A stretch of DNA of 64,000 nt from contig NW_005178644.1 of the NCBI RefSeq assembly GCF_000350225.1, positions 68,482 to 132,481 of the forward strand. The letters run 5' to 3'. Position 1 is the first letter of the stretch. Every line of letters begins with the position of its first letter. Under the pieces are notes generated by a model. The model saw nothing but the letters and a program-made list of their open reading frames with translations, was not told the origin of the DNA and searched no databases. This DNA comes from Chondrus crispus. Taxonomy: Eukaryota; Rhodophyta; Florideophyceae; Gigartinales; Gigartinaceae. This document shows, piece after piece, positions 43,902-55,040 of the stretch. Made by a program: the position numbers and the translations under genes.

Positions 43902-45076
43902 CTGGCCACAGAAAAAGCGGGATATGGTTGTCAGAAAAGAATGTTTTTGCTCTAGCACGGTGGAATGGTGCATCGTCCTGCATAAAACCCATGTGAGAGG
44001 ATGGTCTTCGGCAAAAGGAAGCAACTTCTCTTCCAGAGTCATAAAATACTTCGGCCCATCCTGCCTCCCTTCTAAGAAAACCAGATGAGACTTCGCAGTG
44101 CCTGCAAAGCAAGCCCGAACCGTGATGCTCTGTCCACCACTGTGTCGTTTCGAGAACCACTCTTTTTGCTTCCTTAAATCATGCCAATTATAGGCCAACC
44201 CATCCGGGCCGTCGAGATTAAACTTCTTCTCGTCTGATCAGAGGATAGATGTCCAATTTTGGTCGTTTCATGTCATTCTTTGGGGTGCCCAGGTGACCCT
44301 GAATTTTTCATGGTGTTCACGCATGGGCGGAGTCCTTGCAATACGCTTATAACGCAAACAGGAAGTCTCCAGAAGCAGTTGTCGTACACGGCGAGATTTG
44401 ACAGTCAACTTCAAGGCCTTGACAATGCCGGAGGATCCTAGGGGGCCCTTGGAAGCTTCGCGAATGATTCTTCTTTTGTCGTTGTCGGTCATCTTGCGCG
44501 GCCTACTGAGCCTATTTTTACGATTGTAGGCGTTCTCGTCTCGAAGAAGGGCTGTTTTGACGTTCGTAGAGCATCGTAACTCCCGTACGATGAGTGTAAC
44601 ACACCAGCAGTTTGACTCGTGGGCCAAAACTTACCCCTTCTCTAAGTCAGACAACTGTGGCTTGCGAGGCATTGTGGTGGATGAGCAGGGTGCTTGACAT
44701 TCGGTTCGGGAATGCTTACCGTGGCAGAGATACTTAAACTACTATTCGCAAACGTTTGGCGGCACTGGCCTTAGCACTTCCCTTGCTTTCGGGTTTCGGA
44801 CGTAAGAGCATCACCTCCGGTAGGTGATCAAATAACCAAACAACAACACTTGGCACGTTTGTTCTAGAACTCAATTGGCTGGTGGGAATTTGGTGGTTTG
44901 GTTATTTGGTAATTTGATATCTCAAAAAGAACAGTGCCACCGGTGAGAACCAAGTACTGTATAGTATGCTTTCTGGACACCCTTCTTCTACGAGCGCCCT
45001 CTCTCGCCCGCTTTTGCAACCAAATATACGCCGGCTCAGCTCCTCCCCTAATTAAGAGGCGTAGCTGATCCGGCGT

Positions 45077-45176
45077 NNNNNNNNNNNNNNNNNNNNNNNN
45101 NNNNNNNNNNNNNNNNNNNNNNNNNNNNNNNNNNNNNNNNNNNNNNNNNNNNNNNNNNNNNNNNNNNNNNNNNNNN
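45077..45176. other. Assembly gap (100 N)
   Basis: Run of exactly 100 unknown bases, a conventional scaffold gap of unknown true size. The reverse transcriptase fragment starts right after it, so its 5' part may be missing from the assembly. Confidence 0.99.
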
Positions 45177-45192
45177 GAGCCGGCGTTCATTA

Positions 45193-47026
45193 ATGATACC
45201 CGCTTCCCCGCCACGGGTGATCCAAAGCCGAGAAGAGGCTCAACAAGGTGACCCGTCAAGCATGCTCCTTTTTTCCCTTTCCGCCCATGAACTCTTGCGC
45301 GACCTCGCGGAAGTTTGTAGCCTCCCATTGGTGGCAGCCTACGCCGACGACGTCACGCTAGCCGGACCACTCTCTCAAGTCCTCACGGCTGTTAGATTTC
45401 TACACGCAGCAGGAACCCGGCACCAATTCTACATCAATTTAGAGAAGACGCCCGTCTTCGTGCCCTCAGCCCATGCCGCCACACTGGCAGGTTTGTCACC
45501 CATATTCTCCCCTCAACACATCTCCGCGGACGGAATTGACCTCCTCGGCTCCCCGATAAGCACTCCGGAGTATATAGAGGAACACATGTCCAAAAAACTT
45601 GCAACGCCACTCTGGACCTTCTACAAGCCGTTCCGGACGCCCGCATCAAGTTCCACCTCCACCGAATGTGCGCATCTGCCTGTCGTGTTCAACATCTGGT
45701 CCGACTCATTCCCCACGTCTTTCGCTCCCCTTTGCCACCCAATTCGACGAACACCAACACAGGGCCTACTCCAACATGAATAATATCCCCTTGTCCACTG
45801 CAGTCATCCAACAAGTCAGCCTCCCTTTCCGCTTCGGCGGCCACGGATTCATCGCTCTCACCCCGCTCGTGCACGCATCATACGTAGCCAGTCTCATCTC
45901 CTCAGCTCCACACCGCCTCCAAGGCCGTCAAGGCCTCCCCGTTTCGCAATACCTCGGCCTTGCTCGTACACACCTCCGTTCCCTGATGCGCCAACTCCCA
46001 CCAGTTGACCGCCTACCCACCTACCCAATTACCCGCTCTACTATGGCCAAATATGACCTTGGCCAATACGAACCGGACGCACTTGCACAGCGGCCTGAAG
46101 GTACTCACCACTTCTTGTTTCAGGCTATTCACTCAGCCGCTTCACGCCGGTTTTGGCAACAAGACTACTGGATCACCCGCCCCAACCCAACAGAACACAC
46201 CCCGATATCAGTTCGTCACCGTGTGCGCTACCATTCCCTTTTATCGGCCGGCGCTTCCACTTTCCTTACAGCACACCCTTCTCTAATCACTCGAGTGCAC
46301 TCTGCGCAGTGGTCAGTAATGATCCGCCGACATCTAAACGTCCCTGTCTACAGCCATTCAATCATCCTGCTTCGCTGCTCGCACTGCTCACGTCACATGG
46401 ACGCCCGGGGAGATCACGCTACACACTGCCCAAAAGGTTTCGGCATGATCCATCGTCACAACACACTATGCAACCAACTGGCTACACACGCTTTTCGAGC
46501 CGCCGGCCTTGCCTGCTCCCTTGAAGTACCATTCCTGATCCCCAACACCAACCATCGCCCGGCAGATATACTGGTGCAACCAGGTGCTCCCCCTCCAGTA
46601 ATGCCTCCTGGTAAGCCTACCGCATACGACGTGACCATACGCACCCCATTCACCACAACAAATATCCGCCAAGCCGCACAACGTCCCGCAGCAGCCGCGG
46701 AAGCCGGGGACCTCTCGAAACGCTAGTCCCTACACCGCACACTCCGCGAAGCACTGCAACTTCCAAATGACTTGGAGATCCCCGCCCTCGACTGGCACTT
46801 CGCTCTTCATTCCTTTGACACGCTAGGAGCTTGCTCCGCCAACACGATTAATACCATCGAAGCCCTTGCCCTCAAGATTTCCTACTGCAGCCATTGTGCA
46901 TATGGCACCGTGAAGTTGCGTCTACAACAACGCATTAGCTACGCTATCTGGTCATCAATTGCCACTGCCATTCTAGCCCATATGCCATCCCACATCACAG
47001 ACTTAACATGTCTAGTCCAAGCGTGA
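45193..47026 (+). pseudogene. Non-LTR retrotransposon RT with C-terminal zinc finger and nuclease-like domain
   Basis: The first ORF holds RT motifs EEAQQGDPSS and AAYADDVTLAG, the YADD of non-LTR elements. A frameshift near 45600-45700 leads into 45599-46726, which has a Cys/His finger (CSHCSRHMDARGDHATHCPKG), RHN, and a PD-(D/E)XK-like order with RPADILVQP and AYDVTIRTP. After a single TAG at 46724 the same frame continues to 47026 (LQQRISYAIWSSIATAILAH). The N-terminal RT is lost in the gap. The C-terminal pair resembles restriction-like endonuclease regions of some non-LTR elements; that identity is inferred. Confidence 0.7.
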
Positions 47027-47505
47027 CACTTTTCCCTAGATATCTGTCAATATCCCGACAGTTTTTTCATGCATACGAAATATCGTATACAGAACTTTGA
47101 AGTGTCATAACTGAGCCGCATCGCCATCCTCGGTGCTGTGCTTCAAGCTATGCCCTCCTTGGATGGCAACAAAAGGCCCTATAGCATTACTTTTAAAGAA
47201 AATATCGTGTATCGAAGGCCTCTGGAGGGCATATTGGACATCCGTATTGACCCCAAAACTAGCCTTGTATACGATAATTCGTATATAAGGATTGTCTGTT
47301 GTGATGGCAAAGATTGGAAAAAGAGAAGTCCCCATCCATTTCGTTAGGCTCAGATTACTTCTATTTGCTACCGTTGCCTTTAATCTTCATTAGAAAGCGC
47401 AATCAAGGACTCACATCTATCTAAACAGGCCAATTGAAGCACATGTTTATCAATTGAAAAGTCTTTTCATCTATTGTTGGTGATGCAAGCGCAATAAACA
47501 CTGTT
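47027..47505. other. Non-coding, possible piggyBac left end
   Basis: Contains GAAATATCGTATACAGAAC near 47080, loosely matched in inverted orientation by AAAATCGTATACAACG near 48765-48780, and a palindromic TATACGATAATTCGTATA near 47267. The exact ends and a TTAA site were not established. Confidence 0.35.
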
Positions 47506-48561
47506 CTACGTACGTCTCCTCCTCTTCCTGAGGCTAGTCCTCGCTGACGCTGTGGCTTCCCGGTTTTCATTCTCACTGGGAGGGAGTGAATCAACGTTTA
47601 GGCTCGGAATCTCAGGGCGCCTGGCTTCACTCTGATCAGGTGTAGTAGAATGCCGAGACGAATTACCAAACCTGTTTTTGTGGGGACTCGTCGCACGAGG
47701 GGTAAGAGTCATTGTATTATGCCAAATATTCCAGCAACTCCCTCTCTGTCCTGTATGCGTCTTTGTACATAAATGTACATGACATGTCCCGCGCTTAATA
47801 CCAGTCCGCCTTCCACGCCATTTGTCCTCATTATGCTTCACATTTCCACACAAAGCACACCACACGTCTTTCCCTGTAGAGCAAGGCGGGTGCTCTTGCA
47901 CATTAATTCTAAGCTTTCGTCCGCTTTGATGATTGAACCACAACAAACGACACCGCTTCCTCAATAAAGCTTTTCGGGACAACTCCTTCGCGTCTTCATC
48001 CCCTATAACTACTGTGACAGTGCCACTGTGATCACCTTTCTCTCCATTTTGTTCGTTCTTTTGTAGGTTGTCTGCATGTTGTAGTAGATCCCCAGATACA
48101 TCAGCAATAAAATCTGCCAACGACTGGCATCGGTTGAGAGCGTCTCTAAATTTATCAAGACCACCAAAAGACGAAGCAGAACAGAGCAAAACCTTGCACC
48201 CCAACATTCGCCAAGCAAGAAAAGCATTGACCCCAACCGTCTTCAGAACTTGGGTAACGATTTTTTGCTCCCACTTTAAACTTTGGGTAGAAGCACGCAT
48301 GTTCGCCCTATACTGCGTTGCCCCATCAATACCTCCTATTTGACTGCCATTCGCACTCCTTAATCTGCCGCCTCCACGCCCTCGTCTCGCTCCTCTTCCA
48401 CGACCTCTACCTCCACGCCTAACCCCCCTTCCCTCACCAGCAGTTGGAACCCTTTGTCTTTGAACGTCTGTATCAGCGCTTAGGGAGCCTCCTCTTGGCC
48501 CGTGCTCTCTCCCTTCACTCACAGCTACGACTGGAGCTGCATCTTCACTGACTTCGGCCAT
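47506..48561 (-). CDS. RG-rich N-terminus fused to the C-terminal part of a piggyBac-like transposase
   Basis: 351 residues, uninterrupted. Residues 43-66 are almost pure Arg/Gly (RGG type). Residues 76-120 match the late piggyBac core (IGGIDGATQYRANMR, then SLKWEQKI and VNAFLAWRML). Residues ~235-280 form the piggyBac C-terminal zinc finger (CALCG, then CHVHLCTK and CWNIWHN). The tail is basic (RKRRRR). The upstream catalytic Asp-containing region is absent, so it cannot transpose. An intact short ORF combining an RGG-like segment with a piggyBac DNA-binding finger could be a domesticated gene or a truncated copy that happens to stay open. Confidence 0.55.
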   Translation of the reverse strand: MAEVSEDAAPVVAVSEGREHGPRGGSLSADTDVQRQRVPTAGEGRGVRRGGRGRGRGARRGRGGGRLRSANGSQIGGIDGATQYRANMRASTQSLKWEQKIVTQVLKTVGVNAFLAWRMLGCKVLLCSASSFGGLDKFRDALNRCQSLADFIADVSGDLLQHADNLQKNEQNGEKGDHSGTVTVVIGDEDAKELSRKALLRKRCRLLWFNHQSGRKLRINVQEHPPCSTGKDVWCALCGNVKHNEDKWRGRRTGIKRGTCHVHLCTKTHTGQRGSCWNIWHNTMTLTPRATSPHKNRFGNSSRHSTTPDQSEARRPEIPSLNVDSLPPSENENREATASARTSLRKRRRRT

Positions 48562-49134
48562 GCCGGTTGAAATGGATTCGATGTCGAATTGTAATCCCGA
48601 ACATGTGCACGATCGAGCCTACAACTCGATGCTGACGTCAACTCGCCGGCCTTTGAACTCAAGACAGGCACTTTACAGCACGTTTTACAACTTACAGTTG
48701 ACGGAAGCAGCCAAGACAAGCGAGCGGAAAGACAACTTGGGCTTTCTCTAGTCCCTTTTCAGGGCGTTGTATACGATTTTGCGTACATAACGATAAGGGG
48801 TATCATTTTCAGAAATCTCCTACCATACGAATTTTCGTATTTAAGAATAGTAGGGATATGAGATAGCATTCCCAACAATAGTCATTGAATAAAGCATTTA
48901 CGTATAGTACGCTTCGTCCTGGGGGTTTGGAGGGAAGCCCTTTCGTGTGACCAATGAGCCTTGAACAACTGGATTGTCTAGGGTATCAAATTACGAAGAA
49001 ACGGAACTTAATTCTTGATATTTGGCTCGGAACCAAAAATTTGCTGATTTGGTCGGACCGGTGGGGATGTCAATCCACATCAAATCATCAAATTTTAGTT
49101 GTTTGGGTATTTGATTTTACCGGTGGTGATGCTC
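48562..49134. other. Non-coding right part of H1
   Basis: Holds TACGAATTTTCGTA near 48836 and the right terminal region of H1 from about 48990 (ACCGGTGGGGATG, then ACCGGTGGTGATGCTC). Confidence 0.45.
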
Positions 49135-49137
49135 TAA

Positions 49138-49302
49138 GAGCATCCCCACCGGTGGAATCAAATAACCATGCTCTTAGAGCATCCTCACCGGTAGAATCAA
49201 ATAACCATGCTCTTAGTGCTCTAAGAGCATCCCCACCGGTGGAATCAAATAACCATGCTCTTAGAGCATCCTCACCGGTAGAATCAAATAACCATGCTCT
49301 TA
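49138..49302. repeat. Ordered tandem array of 39-bp Harbinger ends (A-B-A-B)
   Basis: Units 49138-49176 and 49225-49263 are identical (type A, GAGCATCCCCACCGGTGG). Units 49177-49215 and 49264-49302 are identical (type B, GAGCATCCTCACCGGTAG). A 9-bp GTGCTCTAA lies between the pairs at 49216-49224. Each unit ends ATGCTCTTA. The next GAGCATCACC at 49303 begins the longer H2 end. Confidence 0.92.
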
Positions 49303-49752
49303 GAGCATCACCACCGGTAGAATGAAATAACCAAATAACCAAAATTTGATGATTTGATGTCGATTGAAACCCACCGGTGCAACCAAATCATCAAATTTTT
49401 GGTGTCGATCTAAAAATCGAAATCAAATATGAGGAATTTGGTTCGGATAGTTTCTGTTTGATTACTCTTGACAATCCAGTTGTGCACGTTGTATTGGTCG
49501 ACAGAAACGGCTTCCCACCAAAAAATACACCGATGCGGTATTTTCCTCTAAATTACAACAGTCTCCCGCCATCTTTCCCGCCCATATCGCGAAAGCCAGC
49601 ACTGCCAATTTGGGCCACGCTATTCCGACGCCAGGGAAAGAGCGCCCAGGAGAGCGTCCCGGTGAGAACAGGACGAAACCGCTGCACTGTGCATAAATGA
49701 GTTCGATTTTATCAGGCTCAATTCCGTCCTCCTCAGAATAGCTGCTGCCTTC

Positions 49753-50721
49753 ATGGGCACCACCACCTTTAAGCTCAGTCCATTGATTTCGCAGTCCCTC
49801 AACGATACCCCCAGGACGCGAGGATCCAACTTCACATCAGAAGAAGACATTTTCGTTGGCCGGGCATGGATAAGGGTTTCAGAAGACCCAGTCACAGGGT
49901 CCGAACAAAAAGGCGCTCGCTTTTATGACCGTATGTGTGACCACTATCACACCTTCAACGCCCCTGGCTTTGAAAAAAGAACAATGGAAAGCATTCGGAC
50001 AGGGTCAAAATTAATAAACAAGGAATGTGTGAAGTTTGGTTCATGCTTCGTTGCGGTTCGGAGATCAAAACCGACGGGGGTCTCAGAAGAAGACATGATC
50101 AGGATGGCTACAGAATTTTTCAACGACGTACAGATACAGCACCCAAACGACCACGTAGGTAGAAAGTTCAAGTTTTTGCCAGTTTGGAAACTGCTTCGAT
50201 CACACGAAAAATTTAGTGGAGGGGGCCATGGATCCATGCCCGGCGGAACGCAGACTGCAAGTGATGGCTTAATAGCCGGAGAAAAGGACCCATTTATTTG
50301 TGCGGAAAGTTCGCCGGATGGTGACGAAGTGACAAGTACCAGAAAGCGTCCTGCAGGGAGGAAAAATTCGAAAGAAGTGGAACTGATGCAGGCAAGCAGA
50401 TCAAAGAAACTACGTTTGCCATCGGAATCCGTTCGAGATCAAGGGGAACGTAATGCTGCTTTGCAGCAGTATAATGAGATTCTGCTATTTAGTTCAGCCC
50501 CTGATGGCTGCGATGAAGGAGATGCGGTAGCGTATTTCAACCTTCTGCGTAGTGAAGCACTTAAAAAAGCGCGCGCACGACTCAGAGATAACAATACTGC
50601 ACAGGATGCCACTGATGATCAAACGTTCACTAATGGGAGACAACACGCTCCGCAGCGGTCTTTTGTAAGTATGTTCCCGGAGGCAGACGTAGAGAAGGAG
50701 ATATCTTCATCTGATAGGTAG
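49753..50721 (+). CDS. Harbinger Myb/trihelix-like accessory protein
   Basis: 322 residues. Residues 21-110 resemble the Myb/SANT-like domain of PIF/Harbinger ORF1 proteins and plant NAM-associated domains (RGSNFTSEEDIFVGRAW, then GARFYDRMCDHY and RTMESIRTGSKLI). Residues 190-230 have basic stretches (RKRPAGRKNSK, SKKLRLP) that could act as nuclear signals. In studied Harbinger elements this protein binds transposon DNA and carries the transposase into the nucleus. It is an intact ORF and no catalytic function is expected. The start is the first ATG; the frame is short upstream. Confidence 0.65.
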   Translation: MGTTTFKLSPLISQSLNDTPRTRGSNFTSEEDIFVGRAWIRVSEDPVTGSEQKGARFYDRMCDHYHTFNAPGFEKRTMESIRTGSKLINKECVKFGSCFVAVRRSKPTGVSEEDMIRMATEFFNDVQIQHPNDHVGRKFKFLPVWKLLRSHEKFSGGGHGSMPGGTQTASDGLIAGEKDPFICAESSPDGDEVTSTRKRPAGRKNSKEVELMQASRSKKLRLPSESVRDQGERNAALQQYNEILLFSSAPDGCDEGDAVAYFNLLRSEALKKARARLRDNNTAQDATDDQTFTNGRQHAPQRSFVSMFPEADVEKEISSSDR

Positions 50722-53524
50722 AACATTAATAAACCTCGGTTGGGATGCGAAATTGGCATTCCACACTTTTTGAAGTCCAGTATGATTGCTTCCTCGAAGG
50801 TTAAGCTGCAGTAGCCATCGTCTTGTATTCGAAGACAGGACAATAGTGACTGCGAATTGAGCGTGTTGAAGTAATTCATTGCGATCACGATGAATTACCC
50901 GAACACGCTTCTTTGAAGCAGGCTACCATCGAGAGCGTCCGGCACGCTGCACTTCGCCTTTGGCGGGGGCAGCGTGGACAAGTTCCAACCATACACTAAA
51001 AAGACGTACACATAGCCAGGCTTTTACAAGCCCAGACCGTGTGCAGAACGCAGTCATCGCCTGGCTGCCTCCTCGCGAGGACTGGCCGTGAAGCAACCCA
51101 GATTCTGCTGGCATGGAGCAATTCATGGCTTCGACTAGCGCAATGGATGTGAGTGGGCGAACGTACAATACTGTACAAACACACGCACAGGCTTGTTTGC
51201 ATGGATATTATATCAGATGGTCTACACTACAACGCCTCTACTGTCGGCCCCTTCACACCGGTGAGATGGGTCGGCTACACATGATTTATTCAGAGAAAGA
51301 CATGAAGACGCATGAATTGGAACCGGATACGTAGAAATGCGGGACCGGAAAGAAGATCATAATATGTTTTAACCAGTGCCCTCTCTCCGTTTCGACATTC
51401 TGTTCCTCGCCATGAAGCGTGAAGAACGTCGAACCTTGTCCTCCTAGTCGAGCAGCACCGGCTTATTCTTCGAAACAAGACACGTGCTGTGTATTTGGAA
51501 CCGCGTTCCCCGTGTCAAACCTTGGTCATGTCGCGCACGGTGGGGGCATTGCCACACCTTCATACGGGGTGCAGAATGACCAAAAAAGGGGTGCGGCTGT
51601 GTACCGTCCGCTTGCAGGAAGGAAACCATTTTGTCCATTTTGAGACCCGACGAACGTGCCCGTCGCAAGGTGCAGTTTCAGAATTGGATGTGTGCGTGTG
51701 AGTTGCAACTTTGGCACTGCTATTTGCCGTCGGTTTGTTGCAAGGATAGTTTTTCTCTTCTGTCCAATGTCAGAAAATGATTATTCGCTCAAGTGAGTTT
51801 TCGGTGGAAGGCTTGGTGGGGACCCGGTCCCCATCCAGGCGGTCCGCCTGGATGTCTTTGCGATGGCATCCGGAATGAATTTTCTGTATGAACTGGTAGA
51901 GCACAGCAGTGTGGTTTAATCGAAGCAACCATGCAGCCGGGATCATTCAACGTTTGTCAGGAGTCACGCGAAGGCTGCCCTGCCTTCATAATAGAGAAGG
52001 TGAGCGGTCCAAGGTGTGAAGTCTCGCCGTCCTAAGTGAGCTGCTCGTTTGATATAGTCGTCCCCCTTTCGAAGATGATACAGCCAACTTGCAAGGCAGT
52101 TTATCGCGCAATACGTTTTCGAGGAGGACAGAAGAGTACACTGCCTGATGGGATGAAGAGTGATATTCCGGGGATCCTGAAACAACACGGATTGTGTCAT
52201 GGAGATCATGTGCAAGGGCAGAGCGGACGCAACACGCACTTTGCGGGAAGGAATTGTCTATTTCTGCAGTAGAAATAAGCAGGAAACCGGTCCGAAACAG
52301 CAGATGGAAACCGGTTGCAGGGAGGAAAGGTGATGTGCAAATGCGTTGTATGTCGGGTACTGAGGGCGCCGGAAGAGTGGCTGGTCAGTAGCCGTAGCTA
52401 CGGATGGACCAAACGGTACCTTCACACTGGAGAGTCCATGAAGAAAGGTAGACCAGCAGTTTGTCGGACATTGGAAATATGAGTTGTGAATGTCTGGGAA
52501 GGGCGGGAAAGTACAGCGTCGGTCGTGGTACACGTGTGGAAGTTTAATCAAGTCGATGGTTGGAGCGTTGGCATGCGCGGGGTACAAGGGGAGGCAGCAG
52601 ACGAAGGGTCAAAGACCTGGAAGTGTGGATGGGCATGTCGTCAGTTTCTGCATCTTAAGCAGAAACCAGCACGAGAGAAACCACCGGACGCAATCATAAG
52701 GCTGAGCGGGACAGAACACTTGACCAAAGGATGTTACTGACCAAGGGATGTTACTGTACAAAGGGGAGTTGCTTAGGGAGGAAAGGGTGGAGGACGCCTT
52801 CCAGAACGTTGTGCTCATGAGAGACTAGCGATATGGTGGGTGAGGTGTGCAGAGAAAAGACGTCTCCGTGCGACTGATGTTGAAAATGGCGTGCTTTGTT
52901 CCGGGTGCTACTCGAATGCCTCATCGAGATCCTCTTTTCTAACGTCACAAGGCAATTCTGTACGCAACGGCGTGAGATACAAGCACTGTGCTCTGTTTCG
53001 GCACGGGTGCAATGACGCAAGGTGAAGGCTGATGCTTGAAGGTGTTGTGAGGGGGAGCGGCAGCGGCGGACGCAGGGTTCCTGGCCGGGGTGGTAAGGCA
53101 TTACATTTCCGCCTAGGTTCATTATGCAGCTCGCAACCGTGGCAGATACGGTAATGCAATACCCCGTTTTCCAACACTAATGTTACTCCCGTACATTGCT
53201 ACGGCTCTTTTTGCAGAATGCAAGAAGCCAACCGTGTGGCTCATAGATTTACGGAGGGATAAAGAGGCTTGGGATATAGGGAGTAATGATGTGTCGGCTA
53301 GCGCAGGCAACTAATATACTGCGATGAAAGGTTTCGATTTTACTCGTATCGCCGGTGACGGCATGTCTTTACCTAGGTATATCAATTAAAGAACTTTTAC
53401 CAGGATGGGGTACTGAAGTCCCGACGGAATGACTCGGATAAGTCGTGGAGTCACAGCACCACCTGATACTTAGAACCCAAATTTCTTAGCCGGAGGCTTA
53501 AAATATTTATAGGCAACCCTCTCG
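50722..53524. other. Long non-coding middle of H2
   Basis: About 2.8 kb between the two H2 genes. ORFs on both strands are short and overlap without family resemblance. Two adjacent perfect hairpins lie at 51818-51832 (GGGGACC arms) and 51833-51853 (ATCCAGGCGG arms). No inserted transposon was recognised. Confidence 0.4.
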
Positions 53525-54821
53525 CTACCACCGATGGTCAATTATCAACGCCCTAGTCCTCATATATCCTTGGTGGTCTTTCGTTTTTGCAGATGTGGCG
53601 TAAAGGGCCGAAAAGCTTCCAACCGGGGCAGTCGCAGGTCCCACCGTGTTTCCTTGCTCACCCCATAAAGGGGTAGCATCATTCCCTATTACAACTCTAG
53701 AGAATGGTTGTTCGCGAAAATGGGGGTCATTGTCGTCCTGTCTGTCCTCAGCGCACATGTTATGGAGTATGATACAACAATTCATTACGTCATGCATGAA
53801 TGACGTACCCCAAAACCGTCCAGGACGAGAAATAATGTTCCATTTCGACTTCAAAACACCAAACTCTCGCTCCACATCCTTACGAGCAGCTTCTTGGTGT
53901 CTCGTCATACACTTTTCTTTCTCTGTTAATGGTTCAGCTACGGTATGTACAAAAACCGGCCACTTAGGATAGATCCCGTCCGCTAACCAGTAGGGGACAT
54001 TTCGCTTGACGCCCATTATACTGTACTCGACAGGAGGGGGATAGTTTCCATTTGCGATGTTATTTAGCAAAAGGGATGCCTCAAGTACGTTTATATTGTT
54101 ATTACAGCCAGGCATCCCAAAAAAGGCATGCCAAATCCAGAGAGCCTGATCAGCAATTGCCTCTGGAGTGACAGAGGTAACTCCCTCTTTTCCTTGATAT
54201 GGGCCGTGCCACGCGGTGGGGAAATTCTTCCACACCCATTTACAGCAGTCGATGCTTCCAGGCATCCCCGGGAACCCCCGTTTTTCTGAAAGAGCAAGGA
54301 TCCGCACCATATCATCACTAGTGGGGTGCCGCATATACGTAGGACTGTATGCGGCAATTATTCCTCTGGTAAAATGTTGTAAGGTTTTTGAGACTGTAGA
54401 CCCCCTCATACGGACGTACTCGTCCATAGAGTCTGCAGCGGATCCGTATGAAAGCATGCGAAGAGCTGCTGTGCCTTTTTGATAGCTTGATAAGCCTAGC
54501 ATTCCGGTGCAGCCCTTCCGTTGAACAAAATATCTATCATGCGTCGCAAGGGTGTCCATGATATTTTCGAACCCTTTGTCGAGTTATGCGGAACCGTCTT
54601 TGGAAAACGTCATCATTGTACACAGGATTTTCGGTAAAGTAGTATCGGTGGAGCCTTTCGGCGCCACTTTGTCGATCGCGGTCTATGTTAGGGGCTTTTC
54701 CAGGTCGAGAGCCTCCGGCGGGATTGTCTTCGTCACTGCTGCTTTCAGAGAGAAGCCGATTTGTAGTTTCAATGTCGTAGTTGTCAAATGCGTGTTCCCG
54801 CCATGTGAATGACATTGACAT
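53525..54821 (-). pseudogene. PIF/Harbinger transposase (plant-transposon type), one frameshift
   Basis: The N-terminal frame from ATG 54821 (MSMSFTWREHAFDNYD) reaches YYFTENPVYNDDVFQRRFRI. It leaves frame near 54570 by a single-base change and resumes as MDTLATHDRYFVQRKG in 53525-54559. The nuclease part has MPGSIDCCKWVWKN (first Asp), YWLADGIYPKWPVFV (second Asp) and KDVEREFGVLKSKWNI (Glu). It is a different clade from the transposase at 19351-20613. Apart from the one shift the catalytic set is complete. Confidence 0.82.
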
Positions 54822-54829
54822 TCTCGAGG

Positions 54830-55040
54830 CTGATAAGGGAGGGTTGAGTGAGCGCCTGACTGGATCTGAGGGTACGATGCGAGGGAGGGTATGATGATAC
54901 GTACGACGTGATGACGATGGGTACGATGGTGTGAGAGTGAGTAAGGTACGGTACGAGGGAGGGTGTGAAGATAGGTACGAGGGTAGTACGAGGATGAGCA
55001 CGACGGTGCGGGAATGAGTAGGACGGTGTGAGGGTGAGTA
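54830..55040. repeat. Degenerate GGTACGA/GTGAG-rich tandem repeat
   Basis: Imperfect units built from GGTACGAGGGAGGGTGTGA-like words repeat just upstream of the H2 transposase start, on its 5' side. Confidence 0.6.

Larger units (their letters stand above)
42920..44676 (-). pseudogene. Tc1/mariner transposase, decayed and interrupted
   Basis: Starts MPRKPQLSDLEKG at 44676, followed at once by a stop. The HTH region continues (VTLIVRELRCS). The core has SDEKKFNLDGPDG (first Asp), MQDDAPFHRARAKTF (second Asp, in another frame) and FLWP, where the LTR intrudes. On the other side of the LTR it resumes with AFSPDFNPIENFWG (Glu). The C-terminus with TLHTLVASMQKRCIEVVLAKG is in yet another frame. 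It is a different lineage from the transposase at 25640-26554. Confidence 0.85.
42779..44770 (-). mobile_element. Tc1/mariner element split by a solo LTR
   Basis: The left end reads TACAGTGGTGGCAAAATC, a typical Tc1 terminus. A weakly matching inverted end (CAGTGCCGCCAAA on the minus strand) lies near 44765. Between them is a minus-strand Tc1 transposase interrupted by the LTR at 43255-43901. The right boundary is uncertain. Confidence 0.65.
44806..49134. mobile_element. Harbinger-type element H1 (ends only, interior replaced)
   Basis: Left end GAGCATCACCTCCGGT after TAA (44803-44805). Right end ACCGGTGGTGATGCTC before TAA (49135-49137). The left ~145 bp aligns as an inverted copy with the right end of H2 (55060-55207), including the inner CCACCGGTGAGAACCAA motif. 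No Harbinger gene is visible inside. A non-LTR retrotransposon fragment, a piggyBac-derived ORF and an assembly gap fill it. Confidence 0.65.

Noticed and set aside
45030..45180. GCCGGCTC and GAGCCGGC on either side of the N gap as a biological inverted repeat
   Set aside because: With 100 N between them this may be an assembly or read-end effect; nothing can be concluded until the gap is closed.
48009..48343. ORFs opposite the piggyBac-like gene
   Set aside because: Shadows of the coding frame with no independent similarity.
48954..49342. ORFs on both strands with a repeated ALRASPPVESNNH-like peptide
   Set aside because: They only translate the 39-bp Harbinger end array in two directions; the peptide repeat follows from the DNA repeat.
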